Assembly (NCBI GenBank): GCA_020848545.1
Contig: JADLHZ010000034.1
Location: forward strand, 1-32,166
Source: Deltaproteobacteria bacterium
GTDB lineage: Bacteria; Myxococcota; JADLHZ01
DNA length: 32,166 nt
Direction: 5' to 3'
A model generated the notes under the pieces. That model saw only the letters and a list, made by a program, of their open reading frames with translations. It made no database searches and was not told the DNA's origin. Every line of letters starts with the position of its first letter. Position 1 is the first letter of the stretch. Below, piece by piece: positions 26,526 to 32,166 of this stretch. Made by a program: the position numbers and the translations under genes.

Positions 26526-26741
26526 ATGAGCGATCACAACGAAACCGCATGCGCCTACGCCGTTCGAATGTTGTTCAACGAAGACGAGTTCAAGCAATTC
26601 GAGGCGCGACTCGCGGCGCGCGGCACGACGCCCGCGAGGTTCTTTCGCGGCGTGATGCGCGACTACATGACGCACGATCGCGCAGGTGACTTCGGCGCCG
26701 ATGACGCGATGCAAGCCTACTTGCGGTGGCGGCGGCGCTAG
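26526..26741 (+). CDS. Small ribbon-helix-helix-like protein
   Basis: ATG 26526 follows a strong GGGGGGAGA and starts 14 bases after the lipoprotein stop. The 71-residue product reads as a beta strand then two helices: VRMLFNEDEFKQFEARLAARGTTPARFFRGVMRDYM. This matches the layout of CopG/Arc-type ribbon-helix-helix DNA-binding proteins (strand, helix, turn with G, helix). The C-terminus is basic (YLRWRRR). It may be a regulator or an orphan antitoxin-like protein. No toxin partner is adjacent. Its last 41 codons are duplicated at 31917-32043 with one silent change. Confidence 0.72.
   Translation: MSDHNETACAYAVRMLFNEDEFKQFEARLAARGTTPARFFRGVMRDYMTHDRAGDFGADDAMQAYLRWRRR
26615..26741 (+). repeat. 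127-bp direct repeat, copy 1 (3' part of the small gene)
   Basis: Aligned by eye with 31917-32043 without gaps, it differs only at 26636 (G versus A). The repeat ends exactly at the TAG stop in both places. Confidence 0.95.
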
Positions 26742-26830
26742 AGACGAGCTGGCGCGGAGCGCGAAAAACGTAGTGGCCGCGAAATCTGCCGCCGGCGGCA
26801 TGGCCGACAGCGTGTCGCCTCAGCGGGCGT

Positions 26831-26863
26831 GGGTTCTTCGAGAGCATGTCCGGGCGCCGTTGA
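26831..26863 (+). pseudogene. Vestige of the 3' end of a lipoprotein gene
   Basis: The 33 bases read GFFESMSGRR-stop. They match the last codons of the upstream lipoprotein (GFFESISGCR-stop, 26479-26511) at 28 of 33 positions by eye. There is no gene around them. This looks like the scar of a deleted lipoprotein copy in the gap before the second cassette. Confidence 0.65.
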
Positions 26864-26936
26864 AACCGGATCAGCGTACGCGCTGCCCCTCTGTTTCGAT
26901 GACACAATCGCTGAAATCGGGTAAAACGAGCACGAC

Positions 26937-27575
26937 ATGAACCGTTCGCTCACGCAAATCGCCGTCGCTTTCGGGCTGGTCGCGGCGACACCCCTCCGCG
27001 CGACCGCCGCAGAGTGCGCTCCTTCTGCGAAAGACACGCAGCTGGTGGCAGTGCGCTACGCCGAAGCGGTGGACGACATCGCCAAGAACGGAGTGGCGAC
27101 CGGGATTGGAAAGCTTCAGACGCTCTTGCGACGCTACCCGTGGTTTACGCCGGCGCAGCTGACGATCGCGCGAACTGAAGATCAACGTGGTGCATGGATG
27201 AGCGCGTACATCGCATACCGCCGGTACCTCGCGAGCCAGGTTCACCCCGATGATCTGGCTTCGATCGAGGAGCGAATAGAAGCGCTCGTCGAGAAGAGCA
27301 AGGCGCTTGGCCTCTTCGTCGAAGGCGAACGTGCGGCGCAGCGAGAGAACTGGCCGCGCGCAACTCAGCTCATGCGCCAGACGCTCGAAGAGAAACCGAA
27401 TTTCTCGCCGGCTTACCGGTTACTCGGGCGCGCGTTGGCCGCCCAAGGTCAGTTCACGGCCGCAGCGGCCGCCCTTCGTCGATACCTCGAACTCGATCCG
27501 CTTGCGCCAGACCGAGAGGAAATCGAACCTCTGATCGACGAGTACGAGCGTGCTCTGCTCGAGGTCGTGCCGTGA
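26937..27575 (+). CDS. TPR-a protein, second cassette
   Basis: ATG 26937 gives a Sec-type signal (SLTQIAVAFGLVAATPLRATAAE), with no lipobox, unlike the other three TPR members. The 212-residue product shares PWF (68-70), AQLTIARTEDQRGAW and YIAYRRYL (to 98), and ALRRYLELDPLAPDREE near the end. AQLxxxRxEDxR pairs it with 17660. It is a helical scaffold, probably free in the periplasm. No SD is clear, and the dyad found upstream of 17660 is absent, so this cassette is probably regulated differently. The stop overlaps the next start by GTGA. Confidence 0.88.
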   Translation: MNRSLTQIAVAFGLVAATPLRATAAECAPSAKDTQLVAVRYAEAVDDIAKNGVATGIGKLQTLLRRYPWFTPAQLTIARTEDQRGAWMSAYIAYRRYLASQVHPDDLASIEERIEALVEKSKALGLFVEGERAAQRENWPRATQLMRQTLEEKPNFSPAYRLLGRALAAQGQFTAAAAALRRYLELDPLAPDREEIEPLIDEYERALLEVVP

Positions 27576-28279
27576 GCGCAACGAAGGCCGCGATATTGAT
27601 CGTCGGCATGAGCTGGTCGATTCGAGCGGCGGCGCAAAGCGAAGAACGACCGGACGTCATTCCGCTCGTAACGCCCGCGATCGGCGACGACGAGCCGGCG
27701 AAAGAGAGAGAGTCCAAGCCTGTGGTGCGCGAGGCACCCCAGGAACAGACGACGGCCTCGAAAACGACAGAGGGACGATTTCACGTTGGCCTCAAAGCCG
27801 CACCCGTTCTCACGTCTGGCCGGTTTCGGGCTGGTTTTTTGGCCTCAGCCGAGTTGGGGCTTCGGCTCCCAATGTGGCAAGGACGTTTGGGCCTGATGAT
27901 CGAGCCAGGCTTTGGAGTGCTGACGAATACCGCGGGCATGCTGTACGCTCAGGCTTTGTGGTTCGACTTTCCGCTTCTCGTCTCCTATCACGAAAGACTC
28001 GGGTCCGGCCGACTTCGTGTCGTCGCTGGCGCGTCAATCAATTGGCTCCGCGGGCAGAGCCTCGATCGTTTTCTAGCCGCAAGCGGCTGGGCGCCGCTCT
28101 TCGACAACGTCTCGCTCTCAGCGGGATTGAACGTTGGCGCAGGGTGGCTCGTCGATCTCCGCGCGGGGAGCCTCGCATTCGAGTTTCGCTACCGCTTCTT
28201 CAGCTATACCATGGAAGCCGAACCCGTCTTCGGTCACAACGCTTGTCTGAGCGTGGGCTATGCGTTCTTCTTCCTTTGA
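27572..28279 (+). CDS. OMP-a, small outer-membrane beta-barrel, second cassette
   Basis: GTG 27572 overlaps the TPR-a stop by four bases. The signal is MSATKAAILIVGMSWSIRAAAQ. A charged linker follows (residues about 25-65), then barrel strands: AELGLRLPMWQGRLGLMIEPGFG, FDFPLLVSYHERLGSGRLRVVAG and the final VGYAFFFL. Length is 235 residues. It is the type-a counterpart of 18241. The downstream TPR gene starts within the last 20 bases. Confidence 0.85.
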   Translation: MSATKAAILIVGMSWSIRAAAQSEERPDVIPLVTPAIGDDEPAKERESKPVVREAPQEQTTASKTTEGRFHVGLKAAPVLTSGRFRAGFLASAELGLRLPMWQGRLGLMIEPGFGVLTNTAGMLYAQALWFDFPLLVSYHERLGSGRLRVVAGASINWLRGQSLDRFLAASGWAPLFDNVSLSAGLNVGAGWLVDLRAGSLAFEFRYRFFSYTMEAEPVFGHNACLSVGYAFFFL

Positions 28280-29012
28280 GCACGCCGTTGGCTTTCTGTT
28301 GATGTCGGCAGTCGTTCCCTATGGCTGCGCACCGGCTTTGACGGGCGCTGCGAACAAGTCGCTTTCTGAGAATCGGCCGAACGCCCAGAGTGACTGCGTT
28401 GAAGTGACTTCGAGGTCGGCGGCGACGCTCGCCGACGCGATGTATCGTCTTGGAAAAGCGATCAGCATCGGCTCGGAGCCTGACGGGGAAAATCGGGCCA
28501 CCGCGGCACAACAGTTCCGGGGAATCATCGTCGACCATCCTTGGTTCGCGCCGGGCTATCGGGGCCTAGGAATTGTTGAAGCCACCCGGGGCAATTGGGT
28601 GGCGTCCTATACCGCTTACAAGCACTACCTGCATTTCGCGATGGATAAGGCAGAAAGAAACATGGTTCGTGACGAGCTCTCGAAGCTCGAGAAAAAGAAT
28701 CCGGCGTTACGCGCCTACGCGCATGGCGAACAGGCCGCGGCGGAAGCAGACTGGCCGCGCGTGATCGATTTGATGAGCGATGTCATCGCGCAGAGACCGA
28801 CGTTCTCGCTTGCGTATCGGCTCCTCGGCATCGCCTACGCCTCGCGCGCCCGAGCCACGCAAGCGATCGAGGCATACAGAGCGTATCTCGATCTCGACAA
28901 GTACGCGCCCGATCAGAGGCAAGTCGAAGCCATCATCGACAAGACGACCTACGCACTAGAGAAGAGAGCGCGCCGCCGCGCGGGAGATAAGATTGAAGCG
29001 AATGAAAAGTGA
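28260..29012 (+). CDS. TPR-b lipoprotein, second cassette
   Basis: ATG 28260 is embedded in the terminal codons of OMP-a (GGCTATGCGTTC), overlapping by 20 bases. The signal ends in a plausible lipobox (LLMSAVVPYGC, Cys23). The 250-residue product carries PWF at 94-96, NWVASYTAYKHYL at 112-124, LAYRLLGIAYASRARATQAIEAY and YLDLDKYAPDQRQ. It is the type-b counterpart of 18884. The base composition of this gene is visibly lower in GC than the first cassette. The C-terminus is basic and charged. Confidence 0.9.
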   Translation: MRSSSFEHAVGFLLMSAVVPYGCAPALTGAANKSLSENRPNAQSDCVEVTSRSAATLADAMYRLGKAISIGSEPDGENRATAAQQFRGIIVDHPWFAPGYRGLGIVEATRGNWVASYTAYKHYLHFAMDKAERNMVRDELSKLEKKNPALRAYAHGEQAAAEADWPRVIDLMSDVIAQRPTFSLAYRLLGIAYASRARATQAIEAYRAYLDLDKYAPDQRQVEAIIDKTTYALEKRARRRAGDKIEANEK

Positions 29013-29739
29013 CACCATGCGTCTCGTGTGCGCGCTGGGCGTCCTCTTGAGCACGCCGACACCCAGCTCAGGCGCAACCCCGTCGCTGCAAAGCGAAGGC
29101 GGTAGCACGCTGCCGCTCGAATCGCCGCCCCCCCGGAGGGGAAAAAAGGTCGATGCGTTCGACATTGGATCGCGACGCGATCAGTCGATTGAAGATCCCG
29201 CAGAAGACAAGGCTGAAGAGAGAGCGCTGCACCGTATGCAGCGCGCGTGGATGATCGGTTTGCGTGCGTTTGGAGACTGGGGTCTGTCCGCTCCCATGGT
29301 TGCGGGACTTCGGATCTCAGCTGAGGTCGGATATCGCCTTCCGTTTGCCCGCCGTCTCGTAGGCATCTCTCTAGAGCCTGCTTTCGTTGCGAGCTGGTCG
29401 AGGGGTACGCTGCCGACCGGCCAGGTTCTTGCCCAGTCGTTCGGGGTTTCCGTTCCGCTGCTCATCAGCGCCAACGTGATCGCGGGACCCGGGATATTTC
29501 GTGTGGCCGCGGGACCTTCCTTTGAATGGTCGAAGTTCAACGCCGCACTTGATGGGTTCTCGACCGACGCACAAGCGCTCGGCCTCGGCGCCACCGGCGG
29601 CATGAGCTATGGCCTCTGCATAGGCCTGGGCCTCCTCACTGCGGAAGCGCGCTACTCATTGCGGCCGGAGCGATTCATCGGAAATCAGCACCTGCGCCAT
29701 GGAGTGTTGCTTGGGGTCGGCTATGTCTTTCTCCTCTAA
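29002..29739 (+). CDS. OMP-b, small outer-membrane beta-barrel, second cassette
   Basis: The start is uncertain among TTG 28993, ATG 29002 and ATG 29017. ATG 29002 overlaps the TPR-b stop by 11 bases and keeps the signal (MRLVCALGVLLSTPTPSSGA). About 245 residues: a linker with a charged segment, then strands ISAEVGYRLPFARRLVGISLEP, VSVPLLISANVIAGPG, RVAAGPSFEW and final VGYVFLL. It is the type-b counterpart of 19573. The lipoprotein at 29723 starts inside its last 17 bases, as in the first cassette. Confidence 0.85.
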   Translation: MKSDTMRLVCALGVLLSTPTPSSGATPSLQSEGGSTLPLESPPPRRGKKVDAFDIGSRRDQSIEDPAEDKAEERALHRMQRAWMIGLRAFGDWGLSAPMVAGLRISAEVGYRLPFARRLVGISLEPAFVASWSRGTLPTGQVLAQSFGVSVPLLISANVIAGPGIFRVAAGPSFEWSKFNAALDGFSTDAQALGLGATGGMSYGLCIGLGLLTAEARYSLRPERFIGNQHLRHGVLLGVGYVFLL

Positions 29740-31885
29740 AGAAGACTTCGCGACAAGCGCGCGGGCGATCCTGTGCTGGGCGCTCTTGCTGCTACCGTCG
29801 TGCTTCTTTTGGTCCGAGGCGCGGTCAACGACGACGATAGATCTGACGATCACGTTCGACACCAGCTTCGCGATCAACGGCGTAAGGGCGAGCGGTTCCA
29901 CGGCGGACCGAGCGCTCGGCCCAACCACGAGCCCAGATTCACCGGACGCTCCGCTTCAGTCGCCCTATCGTTTGGTCATCTTGCTGACCAGCGAAACGGC
30001 AAACGCGCTCAACGGCGCCGAGGTTGCCGTCCGCGTCGAAGGGCTCGCAAACAACAACGTCGTCGAGCTCGTGGGGAAAACAAGCGTTATCGTGCGAGAG
30101 GGCACCGTCACTACCGCCTCTGTGACCTTGGATGTGCCCCCGCTGCCGGTATGCGGCGACGGCGAGATCCTGGCCGGTGTCGAGGCCTGCGACGATGGCG
30201 GAGTGATCGGCGGCGACGGTTGCGGCGCGAACTGTGCTCTTGAGCCGGGCTTCGCATGTGAGGGCTTGCCCTCCACCTGCAGCTTCGTTTGCGGCAACGG
30301 GGTCGTGAACGAGAACGAAGGGTGTGACGACGGCGGCAATCAGAACGGCGACGGCTGTTCGGGAATTTGCTCGGTCGAGAGCGGCTACAAATGCATCGGC
30401 GAGCCGTCTTCATGCTTCCGCATCTGTGGAAACGGCCAAGTAGATTCCGGCGAGACCTGCGACGACGGCGGGGCATCCAGCCCAGGGTGCAGCGCGAGCT
30501 GTCAGACCGAAACGCTGTACGAATGCCCAACGCCCGGCATGCCGTGCCGGTTGATTTGTGGCAACGGCGCGCTCAACCCCGGTGAGACTTGCGACGACGG
30601 CGGCGCAGCGAGCCCCGGGTGCGACGCGAACTGTCAGACCGAAGCGCTATACGCATGCCTCACCCCCGGCGCGCCGTGCACACCGTTGTGCGGCAATGGA
30701 GCGCTCGACGGTACAGAGATCTGCGATCCAGGCGGAGGCGGAATATTCTCGCTCATTGGAGGCACAACGGCGCGGCACAACTGCTTGAGCGAAGGGCTGC
30801 TGCAAGGGGCCGGCAGCCAGGTGACTTGCTCGCCGTCCTGCACTCTGGTGACGACATCGTGCACTGGCGGCTCGATCGATAGCGCTGCGAAGATCGTCTC
30901 GGCGATCGCCGAGGCCTTCGATAACGTCAAGAACCCTGGCCACGACGTTATTTCCATTCGCCAATGCGCGAGCGGTTGCACAGTTGGTGGGGCGTATCAG
31001 CCATCGAGCGCCATCCTGATCAACGAACCAGGCACCGACGAAGGGATGACGCTGCGGCCGATGAGTGGCATCGTGCAATTTTCCGGGACCATGCTGGGCG
31101 GCACTGAAGTGCTGCAACTGCGGTCAGGGAAGAACAACCTCGCAGCTTTCGACTTTGTCGACGCGCCGTTGGCGATTTCATTCCACAGCGCAGACACGAC
31201 CGGCGCGAACACTGTGCTCGCTTGCAGCTTCGCGGCCTCGGCAGGGAGCGCGCAGTTCGTCGACGTCCAGAGCAAAGGCAACACGATCCTCGCCAATCGC
31301 TTCGACGCTGGGGGAACGAACACGTACGCGATTAACGTCGCCGCGGGTGCGGCGAACACGACGATCGTCGCCAATGTCATCTCCGGAAACTTCGACTTCG
31401 CGATTGACGTTGGCTTGACGAGCACCGGCACGACGATCCTCGATCACAATTCGCTGCGAATCGTTGGCGCTAGCAAGTACGGAATACACCTTAATACCGG
31501 CCAAGGGTTGTGCGCACGCAACAACGCTATCATTGGGGACGGCTCTTCCCGCGGCTATCAAATCGACTCCGCGCCGACGATCGCATGCGCGAACGGCCCG
31601 GCGACCGGCAACAACGGCGTCCTCAACGCCGGTTCCGAGTGTGCCGGCGCCGGTTGCGGGGCTTCGACCTGTCTAACCGGCTCACCCGGCCCGCTCTGTA
31701 GCATCATCGTCGGGTATCAAGCTTCCGGTCCTCCGACGCTCGACACGAATTTTTGCCCTGGGCCACCGTTGCGCAACGCCGGCGCGGATGCCGGCTACTT
31801 CATGGACCCAACGCCGGACATCGGTGCAAGGCAAAGCGGTCGCATCAACCTTTATGGGAGCAGCGTGCTCCTTGCCTGTCCCTAG
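29723..31885 (+). CDS. DUF4215 cysteine-rich and beta-helix surface lipoprotein following the second cassette
   Basis: ATG 29723 is embedded in the last codons of OMP-b (GGCTATGTCTTT). It yields a lipobox (CWALLLLPSC, lipidated Cys27). The 720-residue product has an N-terminal beta domain. Five DUF4215-type repeats follow (CGNGxxxxxExCDDGG...GCxxxCxxExxYxC) over residues about 143-340. The C-terminal part is an asparagine/threonine-rich parallel beta-helix-like region (NLAAFDFVDAPLAI; NTTIVANVISGNFDFAIDVG). Repeats three and four are very similar in DNA, a sign of recent tandem duplication. DUF4215 repeats are common on myxobacterial surface proteins. Same place in the cassette as 20153 but unrelated domains. 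Confidence 0.92.
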   Translation: MSFSSKEDFATSARAILCWALLLLPSCFFWSEARSTTTIDLTITFDTSFAINGVRASGSTADRALGPTTSPDSPDAPLQSPYRLVILLTSETANALNGAEVAVRVEGLANNNVVELVGKTSVIVREGTVTTASVTLDVPPLPVCGDGEILAGVEACDDGGVIGGDGCGANCALEPGFACEGLPSTCSFVCGNGVVNENEGCDDGGNQNGDGCSGICSVESGYKCIGEPSSCFRICGNGQVDSGETCDDGGASSPGCSASCQTETLYECPTPGMPCRLICGNGALNPGETCDDGGAASPGCDANCQTEALYACLTPGAPCTPLCGNGALDGTEICDPGGGGIFSLIGGTTARHNCLSEGLLQGAGSQVTCSPSCTLVTTSCTGGSIDSAAKIVSAIAEAFDNVKNPGHDVISIRQCASGCTVGGAYQPSSAILINEPGTDEGMTLRPMSGIVQFSGTMLGGTEVLQLRSGKNNLAAFDFVDAPLAISFHSADTTGANTVLACSFAASAGSAQFVDVQSKGNTILANRFDAGGTNTYAINVAAGAANTTIVANVISGNFDFAIDVGLTSTGTTILDHNSLRIVGASKYGIHLNTGQGLCARNNAIIGDGSSRGYQIDSAPTIACANGPATGNNGVLNAGSECAGAGCGASTCLTGSPGPLCSIIVGYQASGPPTLDTNFCPGPPLRNAGADAGYFMDPTPDIGARQSGRINLYGSSVLLACP

Positions 31886-31916
31886 GAACCACGGGTCTCG
31901 TGGCGGATTCGGTGTT

Positions 31917-32043
31917 GGCGCGCGGCACGACGCCCGCAAGGTTCTTTCGCGGCGTGATGCGCGACTACATGACGCACGATCGCGCAGGTGACTTCGGCGC
32001 CGATGACGCGATGCAAGCCTACTTGCGGTGGCGGCGGCGCTAG
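31917..32043 (+). pseudogene. Truncated copy of the small ribbon-helix-helix-like gene (127-bp direct repeat, copy 2)
   Basis: This segment repeats 26615-26741 with one difference at 31938, a silent Ala codon change. Only the last 41 codons are present. Sequence before 31917 does not match the intact gene and lacks its start. An in-frame GTG at 31912 could start a 43-residue product, but without a clear ribosome-binding site. Like the intact gene, it sits right after a large lipoprotein gene. Confidence 0.8.
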
Positions 32044-32045
32044 CC

Positions 32046-32166
32046 TGGTCTATTCATGAGGCGCCGTAGCGAGAACGCAAAGTCCCCGTCAGGTCGGGCC
32101 GCACGGACGGTTTGGGGTTGAAGGCATCCTGCCTGGCTGTCGAAACCACAAACCGGAGTACGGTCC
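32046..32166 (+). ncRNA. Candidate structured RNA at the window edge
   Basis: No gene is visible here. Arms at 32108-32119 and 32144-32155 pair at 11 of 12 positions (CGGTTTGGGGTT with AACCACAAACCG). They enclose a small AGGC-ATCCT-GCCT hairpin. Upstream, CCGTC/GACGG arms add another helix. The layout resembles compact transposon-associated RNAs such as HEARO (omega RNA of IscB), but this is from memory and unverified. The element may continue beyond the window. Confidence 0.3.

Overview
The window comes from a GC-rich bacterial chromosome. Its content is typical of Myxococcota (a polyangiales-like deltaproteobacterium): many large secreted lipoproteins with PKD/Ig-like, kelch-like, beta-helix, DUF1565 and DUF4215 cysteine-rich domains, a giant RHS/YD-repeat protein, and GTG/TTG start codons. 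The taxon is inferred from gene style only. No rRNA, tRNA, CRISPR array or prophage was seen.

Region 1 (1-8733): an RHS protein whose 5' end lies outside the window. It ends in a short, more AT-rich tip carrying an HExxH metallopeptidase motif. Its stop overlaps a small cysteine-rich lipoprotein gene, which is a candidate immunity gene. A large PKD-repeat lipoprotein follows, and its last codons and stop lie inside REP-like repeat DNA. Region 2 (8681-10092): a REP-associated tyrosine transposase (RAYT, HUH superfamily) on the minus strand, with REP-like imperfect palindromes on both sides. Region 3 (10118-17422): a DUF11/DUF1565 beta-helix lipoprotein, a SAM methyltransferase, and a minus-strand group made of an AraC regulator, a DUF3558-like lipoprotein and a papain-like lipoprotein peptidase.

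Region 4 (17591-32043) is the most interesting part. A four-gene cassette, TPR-a / OMP-a / TPR-b / OMP-b, occurs twice (17660-20169 and 26937-29739). Each cassette is followed by a large surface-type lipoprotein whose domains differ between copies (kelch-like at 20153-23107, DUF4215 plus beta-helix at 29723-31885). All genes within a cassette overlap. After three of the four OMPs the next gene starts inside the codons of the final GYxF beta-strand motif by a 17-base overlap, and after the fourth by a 20-base overlap. A small ribbon-helix-helix-like gene at 26526-26741 has a truncated, nearly identical copy at 31917-32043. A remnant of a lipoprotein 3' end lies at 26831-26863. These scars point to repeated block duplication and loss.

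Three lipoprotein transcription units (starts 10118, 17660, 23200) share a GTGTCC-N7-GGACAC-type palindrome centred 59-62 bases upstream of the start codon. Each also has a TAnnnT hexamer ending 6-8 bases before the start and no convincing Shine-Dalgarno. This suggests leaderless promoters under one dyad-binding regulator. The window ends inside a strongly foldable segment (from about 32046) that may be a structured RNA.
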